DNA from: Candidatus Firestoneibacteriota bacterium
GTDB taxonomy: Bacteria > Oederibacteriota > JAAXVQ01
DNA length: 5,500 bases
Assembly (NCBI GenBank): GCA_013335425.1
Contig: JAAXVQ010000083.1
Location: forward strand, 2,291-7,790
Direction of reading: 5' to 3'
Position 1 is the stretch's first letter. Each line of letters starts with the position of its first letter. Below are positions 1-5,500 of the stretch, piece by piece. Below the pieces are notes generated by a model that worked only from the letters and a program-made list of their open reading frames with translations, made no database searches and was not told the DNA's origin. A program made the position numbers and the translations under genes.

Positions 1-1122
1 AAACTTTCGGCCAACATCAAGGTGGTGGGTGTGGGGGGCGGCGGCAACAATGCGGTGAACCGCATGATCGACACGGGCATTCGCGGCGTGGAGTACTTAA
101 GCGTCAACACCGATGCCCAGGACCTCGTCTCGGCCTTGGCGCCGGTGCGCATGCAGATCGGGCGCCAGCTGACGCAGGGGTTGGGAGCGGGCGCAGACCC
201 CGAGGTCGGGCGCAAAGCGGCCCTGGAGAGCCAGGACGAGATCTGCGCGGCCATTGCGGGCGCGCACATGGTGTTCATCACCGCCGGTTTGGGGGGCGGC
301 ACGGGCACGGGGGCGGCCCCGGTCATCGCGGAATTGGCTCGCAAGCAGGGCGCCCTGACCGTGGCGGTGGTCACTTATCCGTTTGCCTTTGAAGGGCGCA
401 CCCGGCGGTCGCAGGCCGAAGCCGGCTACCAGGCTCTGACCGAAGTGGTGGACACGGTCATCAAAGTGCCCAACGAGCATTTGCTCAAAGTGGTGAACCG
501 GCAGACCACGCTCATCGAGGCGTTCAAGCTGGCCGACGACGTGCTGCGCCAGGCCGTGCAAAGCATCGCCGAGCTTATCACGGTGCCGGGCATCATCAAC
601 TTGGATTTTGCGGACGTCAAAACCGTCATGGCCAACATGGGCGGGGCCATGATGGGCATCGGCACGGCCGGCGGCGAGCAGCGGGCTCTGAAAGCCGCTA
701 CGCAGGCCATTTCCAGCCCGTTACTTATGGATGTGAACATCCAGGGGGCGCGCGGGCTGCTGATCAACATCACGGGCGGACGGACCCTGACCCTGCATGA
801 GGTCAGTGAAGCTACCAGCGCGATTTTTGAAAGTGCGGGCAAGGAAGCCAACGTCATTTTCGGGACGGTGGTGGACGAGAGCATGAACGACGAGGTCAAA
901 GTCACGGTGATTGCCACCGGCTTCGAAGAGGCGCAGCACCAGAAGGAAAAAGAACAGCAGCGCCGAACCGTGAAAATGGTCGATTTGAACACTTACCTGA
1001 ATTCCCGGGAACCTATGCGCCGCGGCTCACTGGGCGGAGAGAACTTGACCCTGGAATCGGTGCTCGCGGAAACGGACCTCGACATCCCGACGTTCCTGCG
1101 GCGAAAAGTGGAGGCGCGTTAA
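1..1122 (+). CDS. ftsZ: Cell division protein FtsZ (5' end missing)
   Basis: Tubulin-like GTPase that polymerises at midcell into the cytoplasmic Z ring and recruits the divisome. The reading frame is open from base 1 (KLSANIKVVGVGGGG...). FtsZ usually starts some 10-20 residues earlier, so only the extreme N-terminus is lost. Visible hallmarks are the N-terminal nucleotide-binding GVGGGGNNAVNRM stretch, the tubulin signature GGGTGTG (bases 292-312) that binds GTP phosphates, the T7 synergy loop NLDFAD (598-615) that completes the active site of the neighbouring subunit, and the conserved C-terminal peptide DIPTFLRRK (1081-1107) that binds partners such as FtsA or ZipA. The linker between the core and that peptide is short (about 50 residues) and starts with a charged KEKEQQRR run. 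The gene ends in TAA four bases before the amidase start, with that gene's GGAGG inside the ftsZ coding sequence. Identification is secure; only the start is unseen. Confidence 0.98.
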   Translation, partial: KLSANIKVVGVGGGGNNAVNRMIDTGIRGVEYLSVNTDAQDLVSALAPVRMQIGRQLTQGLGAGADPEVGRKAALESQDEICAAIAGAHMVFITAGLGGGTGTGAAPVIAELARKQGALTVAVVTYPFAFEGRTRRSQAEAGYQALTEVVDTVIKVPNEHLLKVVNRQTTLIEAFKLADDVLRQAVQSIAELITVPGIINLDFADVKTVMANMGGAMMGIGTAGGEQRALKAATQAISSPLLMDVNIQGARGLLINITGGRTLTLHEVSEATSAIFESAGKEANVIFGTVVDESMNDEVKVTVIATGFEEAQHQKEKEQQRRTVKMVDLNTYLNSREPMRRGSLGGENLTLESVLAETDLDIPTFLRRKVEAR

Positions 1123-1126
1123 CCAC

Positions 1127-2377
1127 ATGTCTGCGCAAGGTCGGCGGATATTGGCGGGTTGGTTGGCGGTTCTGACCCTGGGGGTTGGGGCGGCGCAAGG
1201 CCGAACCCTAAACCCAGAGTCCGCGCCCCGCCCGCTGCGTCTGGAAAGCCCGACCGCCAAGCCTTGGCTCGCCCCCGTGCAGGAAGTGGACGGGGTGTCG
1301 GTTTTCCCCCTGCGCCCGGGTTTGGAATACTTGGGCGGGACCATGCGCTGGAATCAGACCTTGCGCAAAGTGGTCTTGGTGGGCCCGCAAGGGCGCACGG
1401 CCGAAGTGGTGGTGGGTTTTCCCAAAGCCCTCATTGACGGCAAACGTTGGATGCGTTTGCCGCATTTGTTGCTCTGGCGGCAAGGGCAGGTTTATATCAG
1501 CCCGGAAGCCTTTGCCCGCCTGTGGCGGGAAATCTCGGATCCGACTTTCCAGTATAACGCCTTGACCCGGACGCTGGCGTGCCGTTTGGGCGCCGCGGCG
1601 TCCGCGGCAGCGCCGAGTGCGGCCGCGGTCCCCACTACCGCCGCTGCTGTGCCTCCGGCAGCCAAGAACCAGTCGGCGGGCATCAAGTGCGTGGTGGTGG
1701 ACGCCGGGCACGGGGGCAAGGACCCCGGCGCCATCGGGCCCACGCAATTGCGCGAAAAAGTGGTGACCCTGGAAATGGCCCAACAACTGGCGCTCATCCT
1801 GGAACACGATCTCGGCTGCAAAGTCATTTTGACCCGAAGCGACGACACCTTTATCCCCCTGCACGAGCGCCCGGAGATCGCCAACCGCGTTTCGGCGGAC
1901 CTGTTTGTTTCCATCCATGCCAACGCCTCACCCGACCGCAAAGCCACCGGCAGCCAAGTTTTCGTCTACAACCGGGAAGCGTCATCCCGCAAGGCCGAGG
2001 AAGTCGCCCGCTTTGAAAACAAGGACGTCAATGTTTTGGAAATCATCAAGGACGATTTGCGCCAATCCGTGCACGAAGTGGACAGCATCACCGTGGCGGG
2101 CCTCATCGGCCAGGAATTCGACAAAGGCCTTTCCGAAACCCGGCGCATTGAGCGCGCGCCGTTTTACGTCCTGGCCAAGTCCCACATGCCCTCGGTCCTG
2201 GTGGAAACCGCCTTTATCAGCAACGCAGAAGAGGAACGTAAACTGCGCCAAAAGGAATTCTGCCTGAAAATGGCCCGAGCCATCGGGTCCGGGTTGCAGG
2301 AGTACGCCCGCGAAAAGAATCAACAGCAGAGCCGGGACGGGCGCCCCGGAGCTCCCCGAATGGCAAGGGTGCCGTAA
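1127..2377 (+). CDS. Exported N-acetylmuramoyl-L-alanine amidase (Amidase_3) with N-terminal stalk-like domain
   Basis: Zinc enzyme that cuts the amide bond between N-acetylmuramic acid and L-alanine of peptidoglycan; AmiA/B/C relatives split the septum at division. Residues 1-25 form a signal peptide (RR at 6-7, hydrophobic LAGWLAVLTLGVG, likely cut after AQG). The twin arginine only partly resembles a Tat motif. Residues about 50-154 look like a copper-amine-oxidase-N-type stalk domain, a tentative call, in place of the AMIN domain of E. coli AmiC. Residues 155-185 are an Ala/Pro-rich linker. The Amidase_3 domain follows: VVVDAGHGGKD (zinc ligand H195), REK (ligand E210), SIHAN (ligand H264) and VETAFISN (catalytic E360), so all expected active-site residues are present. 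A hydrophilic tail of about 20 residues ends the 416-aa protein. The ATG at 1127 is preceded by GGAGG at 1110-1114 and leads straight into the signal peptide. Four-base spacing to ftsZ implies cotranscription. Enzyme class is secure; septal targeting is inferred from context. Confidence 0.93.
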   Translation: MSAQGRRILAGWLAVLTLGVGAAQGRTLNPESAPRPLRLESPTAKPWLAPVQEVDGVSVFPLRPGLEYLGGTMRWNQTLRKVVLVGPQGRTAEVVVGFPKALIDGKRWMRLPHLLLWRQGQVYISPEAFARLWREISDPTFQYNALTRTLACRLGAAASAAAPSAAAVPTTAAAVPPAAKNQSAGIKCVVVDAGHGGKDPGAIGPTQLREKVVTLEMAQQLALILEHDLGCKVILTRSDDTFIPLHERPEIANRVSADLFVSIHANASPDRKATGSQVFVYNREASSRKAEEVARFENKDVNVLEIIKDDLRQSVHEVDSITVAGLIGQEFDKGLSETRRIERAPFYVLAKSHMPSVLVETAFISNAEEERKLRQKEFCLKMARAIGSGLQEYAREKNQQQSRDGRPGAPRMARVP

Positions 2378-2404
2378 GGTGCGCGTACTCCTTCCCGGGT
2401 TAGA

Positions 2405-2433
2405 TTGACAGGGGGAAAGCCAAAGCGTATAAT
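2405..2433 (+). promoter_or_regulatory. Consensus sigma70-type promoter for the YVTN lipoprotein gene
   Basis: TTGACA at 2405-2410 and TATAAT at 2428-2433 are separated by exactly 17 bp, so both hexamers and the spacer match the housekeeping sigma consensus perfectly. The predicted transcript start is near 2440, giving a leader of about 25 nt that contains a GAGGGGAAG ribosome-binding site at 2452-2460, 8 nt or less from the ATG at 2464. It lies in the 86-bp gap after the amidase stop, exactly where a new transcription unit would begin. No clear AT-rich UP element precedes it. Confidence 0.88.
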
Positions 2434-2463
2434 CTGCGCTACCTGATCAATGAGGGGAAGCGT

Positions 2464-3564
2464 ATGCGGCGATTGTGGATAACTTGTCTGGGGGTCGGTG
2501 TTTGCGGCAGTTGGTTGGCCTGCACCCCCGCGGAAATAAAACCCACGACCGGCGGGCCCGAGCCGGGCACGCTTCCGTCATCTTCTGGCGTACGTGTGCT
2601 GGACCGGGTGCGCGTGGGGTTCAACCCCATCGGCGTGGCCGTAACGCCTGACGGACAATTCGTCTACACGGCAGACAGCACCAGCCAGACCGTCACCAAA
2701 GTTTCCACCGCCACCCGGCGGGCGGTTTCCACCATTCAACTAAACGTGCATCCGGTTTGGCTGGCCGTGGCGCCTCTGCACGGCTGGCTGTGCGTCACCG
2801 CCCGGGACGAACACAACCTGACGCTGCTGGATTTGACGGGCAATTATGTGGTGGCTTCACTCGACCTTCCGTACAACCCCGAACAAGTCATCGTCAACCG
2901 CGAGGAAACCCTGGCCTATATCAGCAACCATAATGCGCCGTTCATCACGGTCGTGGATCTGCAGCACCGCAATGTGGCGCAGAACCTTTCCGTGGGCGGG
3001 ACCGGACAGGGTCTGGCGCTGACGCTCGACGGCAAGGCGCTGCTGATGACCCTGCAAAACGAACAGTTTAACTTCATCGCCGTCTCCACCGTCGATCAGG
3101 CCGTTTTGGGACGGACCAATGCGGGCTCGGCGCCGACCACCATCGTACTGGACCCGGCCGGCGTGTACGCCTATGTGGCCAACCAGAACAGCAACGACGT
3201 TTCCATTGTGCATTTGCCCACCGTGCATACGGTGGTGACGTTTCCCGTCGGGCGCAGCCCCGTAGACATGAAAATCTCTCCGTCGGGAAAATATTTGTTC
3301 GTCAGTCTCAAAGGCGATAACCGCATGGCGGTGGTGGACACGGTCAGCCGGCAGGTCGTCCAAACCGTGGATTTGGACATCACGCCTTGGGGGCTGGGGT
3401 TGGCGCCGGACGGCAAGACGGCGTATGTGGCCGATTATGACGTGCGCAGTGTTTACCAGGAAGCGTTCAATGCTTCCCAACCCAACATGACGCTGGGCAA
3501 CAGCGCCACCCGGCGAGTGGACAACAATGCGCTTTTGGTGATTTCCACGGAAATTTTTCCTTAA
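2464..3564 (+). CDS. Probable lipoprotein, seven-bladed YVTN-type beta-propeller
   Basis: Function unknown; the fold is recognisable. The N-terminus (MRRLWITCLGVGVCGSWLAC) resembles a lipoprotein signal peptide with lipidation at C20, although Trp at -3 is not the canonical lipobox residue. A Pro/Gly/Thr/Ser-rich tether (about 21-42) follows. From residue 53 there are seven repeats with conserved anchors P55, P97, P139, G181, P224, P266 and P308, spaced 42, 42, 42, 43, 42 and 42 residues. Each follows the pattern x-P-x-x-h-x-h-x-P-x-G-x-x-h-Y-h-x-N/D, then a strand such as VSIVHL or ITVVDL. The strand VRVLDRVRV (43-51) probably closes blade 7. Blade 7 carries an insertion (about 326-355) rich in Asn, Ser and Arg. 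No haem or catalytic motif is visible. YVTN propellers are often surface or periplasmic binding modules; the ligand cannot be inferred. The start is fixed by the RBS at 2452-2460 and the promoter upstream. The neighbours give no functional hint. Confidence 0.87.
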   Translation: MRRLWITCLGVGVCGSWLACTPAEIKPTTGGPEPGTLPSSSGVRVLDRVRVGFNPIGVAVTPDGQFVYTADSTSQTVTKVSTATRRAVSTIQLNVHPVWLAVAPLHGWLCVTARDEHNLTLLDLTGNYVVASLDLPYNPEQVIVNREETLAYISNHNAPFITVVDLQHRNVAQNLSVGGTGQGLALTLDGKALLMTLQNEQFNFIAVSTVDQAVLGRTNAGSAPTTIVLDPAGVYAYVANQNSNDVSIVHLPTVHTVVTFPVGRSPVDMKISPSGKYLFVSLKGDNRMAVVDTVSRQVVQTVDLDITPWGLGLAPDGKTAYVADYDVRSVYQEAFNASQPNMTLGNSATRRVDNNALLVISTEIFP

Positions 3565-3675
3565 ACTGTAGCCATAATCCCCAAGTCCAACCGGATACGC
3601 TGCCCAGCCGGAGTGTTATGGAAGGTGATCCAAATCGGCTGGGGCAACTATAAAGGATGGGATGACACCGTAACC
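3565..3675 (+). promoter_or_regulatory. glgA upstream region: inverted repeat and weak promoter candidate
   Basis: This 111-bp gap contains a perfect 8-bp inverted repeat, CCCAGCCG (3603-3610) and CGGCTGGG (3636-3643), around a 25-nt loop. It could be a leader hairpin or an operator. A TATAAA at 3649-3654 with a poor -35 match (GTGATC, 3625-3630, 18-bp spacer) is a weak promoter candidate partly inside the loop. A CATAAT at 3572-3577 is another -10-like hexamer without a good -35. No intrinsic terminator is visible after the lipoprotein gene, so read-through into glgA is possible. Confidence 0.3.
3662..3673 (+). other. Possible three-codon leader ORF just before glgA
   Basis: ATG ACA CCG TAA reads as a minimal ORF (Met-Thr-Pro-stop). 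An AAAGGA sequence (3652-3657) sits at normal Shine-Dalgarno distance from this ATG but about 18 nt from the glgA ATG, which is too far for that start. The stop codon ends 2 nt before the glgA start at 3676, an arrangement that could permit translational coupling or reinitiation. Nothing beyond spacing supports that it is translated, and such short ORFs occur by chance. Confidence 0.25.
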
Positions 3676-5142
3676 ATGAAAATTCTTTTTCCAGTTTCAG
3701 AAGCCGTACCCTTCGCCAAAACCGGCGGTTTGGCTGATGTGGCGGGAACTCTGCCGCAAGCGCTGGCCCGGTTGGGACATGAGGTTTACACGGTATTGCC
3801 GCTTTACCGGCACGTGCGCAACACCGGGGTGGGGTTGAATTCCACCCGCTTGAAACTCAGCGTGCCCCTGGGCAATCAGGTGCTTTCCGCCGAAGTCTGG
3901 GAAGCTCAAACGCCCAGCAACGGGGTGCATCAGTATTTTATCCAATATGATCCTTTCTTTGACCGGGCGGAACTATACCACAACGCCGAAGGCGATTATC
4001 GCGACAACGATCAACGGTTCACCTTTTTTTGCCGGGCGGTGATGGAACTGGGCATCACGCTCGGTCAGTCGTGGGACATCATCCATTGCCATGATTGGCA
4101 CACCGGGTTGATCCCGGTCTACCTCAAAACGCTCTATGCCCATGAAACGGTTTACCGGCATTGCCGGAGCGTAATCACGATACACAACTTGGCGTATCAA
4201 GGCTTGTTTCCGCGTGAAAGCATGAGTTATACCGGCTTACCGGACTCGCTGTTTTCCGCGGAGGGCGTGGAGTTTTGGGGGCGCTTGAATTTCCTGAAAT
4301 CCGGGCTGATCTTCGCGGATTGGATCAACACCGTTTCGCCGACCTATGCCCGGGAAATTCAAACCGCGGAATTAGGGCACGGTCTGGACGGTGTGCTGCG
4401 CCAACGCAAACATGAGCTTTCGGGAATCCTAAACGGCCTCGATTATACCATCTGGAATCCCCAAAACGATCCTTTCCTGCCCATCCATTTTCAGCCCCAT
4501 GAATTGGAACGCAAACAGGAATTGAAGGCCGAACTGATGGAAGAACAGCGGATTTTTGCCATCAAGGATGCCCCGCTGGTGGGTATGATCAGCCGCTTGG
4601 ATGAACAAAAGGGCTTGGACATATTGGCCGAAGCCGCCGAAACCCTGCTGAACCTCAACATGCACCTGATTATTTTGGGCACGGGAACGCGCAAGTTTCA
4701 CGAGTATTTCCTGCATTTAAAGTCGAAATTTGCCCGTAAGCTGGCCGTGAATCTGGCGTTCAACAATGAACTGGCGCACCGCATCTATGCCGCCTCCGAT
4801 ATGTTTCTCATGCCCAGCCGGTTTGAACCCTGTGGTTTGGGACAATTGATCGCCATGCGTTACGGCACCATCCCCATCGTGCGGCATACGGGGGGATTGG
4901 CGGACACCGTCATTGAGTTCGACGGCAAGCAGGGGAACGGCTTTTGTTTCCAAGAGTACTCGGGTCACGCCTTGGTCAATGCCGCGCGCCGCGCGTTCGA
5001 CCTTTACCAGGACAAGGACGCTTGGCAGAAAGTGGTGCATAACGCCATGCAGGCCGACTTTTCCTGGGAGCGTGCCGCCGGGGAGTATCATGTCCTGTAT
5101 CATCGCCTAAGAGAAGCCGCCGCTGCGACCCCGGGGGCATAA
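3676..5142 (+). CDS. glgA: Glycogen (starch) synthase GlgA, GT5 family
   Basis: Cytoplasmic retaining glucosyltransferase that extends alpha-1,4-glucan, normally with ADP-glucose from GlgC as donor, for carbon storage. It has the two Rossmann domains of the GT-B fold. N-terminal domain: MKILFPVSEAVPFAKTGGLADV with K15 of the K-T-G-G substrate loop, HCHDWHTG (137-144) and IHNLAYQG with H170. C-terminal domain: GILNGLDYTIWNP (250 on), SRLDEQKG with R307 and K312 that contact the donor phosphates, SRFEPCG with the conserved E384, and TGGLADTV (405 on). At 488 aa it is close to the E. coli enzyme (477 aa). The ATG at 3676 is chosen because it gives the family's standard N-terminus. An in-frame GTG at 3613 would add 21 unrelated residues. 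The ribosome-binding site is weak (GGGA at 3659-3662 is about 13 nt away). No glgB, glgC or glgP lies in the window, so it is not in a visible glycogen operon. No clear terminator follows; transcription may continue into the tRNA gene. Confidence 0.96.
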   Translation: MKILFPVSEAVPFAKTGGLADVAGTLPQALARLGHEVYTVLPLYRHVRNTGVGLNSTRLKLSVPLGNQVLSAEVWEAQTPSNGVHQYFIQYDPFFDRAELYHNAEGDYRDNDQRFTFFCRAVMELGITLGQSWDIIHCHDWHTGLIPVYLKTLYAHETVYRHCRSVITIHNLAYQGLFPRESMSYTGLPDSLFSAEGVEFWGRLNFLKSGLIFADWINTVSPTYAREIQTAELGHGLDGVLRQRKHELSGILNGLDYTIWNPQNDPFLPIHFQPHELERKQELKAELMEEQRIFAIKDAPLVGMISRLDEQKGLDILAEAAETLLNLNMHLIILGTGTRKFHEYFLHLKSKFARKLAVNLAFNNELAHRIYAASDMFLMPSRFEPCGLGQLIAMRYGTIPIVRHTGGLADTVIEFDGKQGNGFCFQEYSGHALVNAARRAFDLYQDKDAWQKVVHNAMQADFSWERAAGEYHVLYHRLREAAAATPGA

Positions 5143-5149
5143 AATTATC

Positions 5150-5179
5150 TTGCAATTTTTAAGCACTTTAGTTTATAGT
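5150..5179 (+). promoter_or_regulatory. Probable promoter of the tRNA-Glu gene
   Basis: The 67-bp spacer between glgA and the tRNA is strikingly AT-rich compared with its flanks. TTGCAA (5150-5155, 4 of 6 to TTGACA) and TATAGT (5174-5179, 5 of 6 to TATAAT) are 18 bp apart. A start near 5186 would give a precursor leader of about 24 nt before the tRNA. The rest of the spacer (CTCTTTTTGATTTTAGG) holds nothing else recognisable. AT-rich sequence makes chance matches more likely. Confidence 0.55.
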
Positions 5180-5209
5180 AACTAGCTCTTTTTGATTTTA
5201 GGCCAACAC

Positions 5210-5285
5210 GTCCCCATCGTCTAGTGGCCTAGGACACTGCCCTTTCAAGGCGGTGGCATGGGTTCGAATCCCATTGGGGACGCCA
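5210..5285 (+). tRNA. tRNA-Glu (UUC anticodon), CCA encoded
   Basis: A complete 76-nt cloverleaf. The acceptor GTCCCCA (5210-5216) pairs perfectly with TGGGGAC (5275-5281). The D stem GTC (5219-5221) pairs with GAC (5233-5235). The anticodon stem CTGCC/GGCGG (5237-5241/5249-5253) closes the loop CTTTCAA with anticodon TTC at 5244-5246. The variable loop is TGGC. The T stem ATGGG/CCCAT (5258-5262/5270-5274) closes the loop TTCGAAT. The discriminator is G5282 and CCA (5283-5285) is encoded in the gene. The sequence closely resembles E. coli tRNA-Glu. It delivers glutamate to GAA/GAG codons; charged tRNA-Glu also feeds tetrapyrrole synthesis in bacteria using the C5 route. It appears to be a single-gene unit with its own promoter and terminator. 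Confidence 0.98.
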
Positions 5286-5343
5286 ATTTAAGGGACTGCC
5301 GAAAGGCAGTCCCTTTTTATTTCAGTCCCCAATGGGATTCGAA
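5263..5343. repeat. 19-nt inverted repeat copying the tRNA-Glu 3' end
   Basis: Bases 5325-5343 (GTCCCCAATGGGATTCGAA) are the exact reverse complement of tRNA bases 5263-5281. That tRNA segment runs precisely from the first base of the T loop through the 3' T stem and 3' acceptor strand, stopping before the discriminator. Identity ends at both sides. The 43 bases between the arms hold the tRNA CCA end and the intrinsic terminator. The upstream half of the T stem is absent from the inverted copy, so it is not a second tRNA. Confidence 0.95.
5290..5318 (+). terminator. Intrinsic terminator of the tRNA-Glu unit
   Basis: AGGGACTGCC (5291-5300) pairs perfectly with GGCAGTCCCT (5305-5314) across a stable GAAA tetraloop. 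An extra A-T pair (5290 with 5315) is possible, and a run of five T (5314-5318) follows. It begins five bases after the tRNA CCA and probably also ends any read-through from glgA, which has no terminator of its own. Confidence 0.93.
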
Positions 5344-5380
5344 GCGAGTTCGCGCCCTGACCGGAAGATTATATAGGTTT

Positions 5381-5421
5381 TCTAGGAGCCCGTCGGACTT
5401 TCTCCTCAGAGATGGTATAAT
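5381..5421 (+). promoter_or_regulatory. Extended -10 promoter with a dyad over its -35 region
   Basis: TGGTATAAT at 5413-5421 combines a perfect -10 hexamer (5416-5421) with the TGN extension. The best -35 is a poor CGGACT (5394-5399, 16-bp spacer), acceptable for an extended -10 promoter. An imperfect dyad, TCTAGGAG (5381-5388) against CTCCTCAGA (5402-5410) with one bulged base, brackets the -35 position and could be an operator. The predicted start is near 5428, reading out of the window to the right. Confidence 0.5.
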
Positions 5422-5431
5422 AGCGCCGTTA

Positions 5432-5452
5432 TCCCCCTTTGCAAAAGGGGGA
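5432..5452. repeat. CCCCCTTT/AAAGGGGG hairpin in a probable leader
   Basis: TCCCCCTTT (5432-5440) pairs perfectly with AAAGGGGGA (5444-5452) around GCA. It lies only a few bases after the predicted start of the promoter ending at 5421, so it would form a 5'-end RNA hairpin. Only GAAAACACAC follows, with no T run, so it does not look like a terminator on the + strand. It may instead be part of a dispersed intergenic repeat. The remaining bases to 5500 show no assignable gene. Confidence 0.6.
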
Positions 5453-5500
5453 AAACACACAGGCACCTTTATTCGTGAGCCATTCGGAGCGGTATTTGGA

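Noticed and set aside
426..992. Long - strand open frame inside ftsZ
   Set aside because: It is the complement of conserved FtsZ sequence, with no recognisable domain and no promoter or ribosome-binding site.
1587..1681. GCC/GCG-rich repeat-like DNA in the amidase gene
   Set aside because: It encodes the Ala/Pro linker between domains. The repetition reflects protein low complexity rather than a separate DNA repeat.
1208..1918. 236-codon - strand open frame across the amidase
   Set aside because: It is a shadow of the Ala/Pro/Gly-rich amidase coding sequence; the translation resembles no protein family.
2857..3480. 207-codon open frame on the - strand across the propeller gene
   Set aside because: It is antisense to a well-supported repeat protein, has low-complexity His/Arg-rich composition and no family likeness. 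It is a shadow of GC-rich codon use.
3549..3560. GGAAATTTTTCC palindrome at the end of the propeller gene as a terminator
   Set aside because: The stem is five pairs with a 2-nt loop, lies inside the coding sequence and has no T run after it.
3613..3675. Upstream GTG start that would lengthen GlgA by 21 residues
   Set aside because: The added residues do not match GlgA N-termini, whereas ATG 3676 gives the canonical MKILFPVSE start. There is also no good ribosome-binding site for the GTG.
5141..5159. AAAATT/AATTTT inverted repeat as a glgA terminator
   Set aside because: The 6-bp stem is all A-T and too weak. It overlaps the likely tRNA promoter and more probably reflects AT-rich promoter sequence.
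5325..5361. A second tRNA on the - strand beginning from the inverted 19-nt copy
   Set aside because: Only the T loop and 3' strand are present. The sequence where the 5' T stem should be (ACTCGC) does not pair, and no anticodon or D arm is found.
5475..5500. GTG that could begin a new gene (VSHSERYL...)
   Set aside because: Only eight codons are visible, no ribosome-binding site sits at proper distance, and the residues match no family I recognise.

Overview
The window reads as an ordinary chromosomal region of a bacterium with fairly GC-rich genes, probably with a Gram-negative type envelope. The envelope type is inferred from a secreted Amidase_3-type murein amidase and a probable lipoprotein with a periplasmic/outer-surface style beta-propeller. 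The phylum cannot be fixed from the sequence alone. The FtsZ tail (DIPTFLRRK) and the amidase layout (N-terminal stalk-like domain, Ala/Pro linker, Amidase_3) would fit several deep-branching or uncultured lineages. All genes lie on the + strand.

Layout. (1) 1-1122 is the 3' part of ftsZ, cut at its 5' end by the window edge. (2) 1127-2377 is an exported N-acetylmuramoyl-L-alanine amidase starting 4 bases after the ftsZ stop, so the two are almost certainly cotranscribed as a cell-division pair: ring formation, then septal peptidoglycan splitting. (3) A consensus-perfect sigma70-type promoter (TTGACA, 17-bp spacer, TATAAT) at 2405-2433 begins a new unit encoding a probable lipoprotein that is a seven-bladed YVTN-type propeller (2464-3564). 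(4) After a 111-bp gap with an inverted repeat and a possible minimal leader ORF comes glgA, an ADP-glucose-type glycogen synthase (3676-5142). (5) An AT-rich spacer carries a plausible promoter for a complete tRNA-Glu(UUC) gene (5210-5285), closed by a strong intrinsic terminator (5290-5318). (6) The last 180 bases are noncoding. They hold an inverted 19-nt copy of the tRNA 3' end, an extended -10 promoter with a dyad around its -35 region, and a CCCCCTTT/AAAGGGGG hairpin, apparently the control region of a gene beyond the window.

The genes fall into separate functions (division, an unknown cell-surface propeller, carbon storage, translation) rather than one pathway. I see no CRISPR array, transposase, defence cassette or clearly new multi-gene system. 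The most unusual signal is the exact inverted duplication of the tRNA-Glu T-loop-to-acceptor segment flanking the tRNA terminator.
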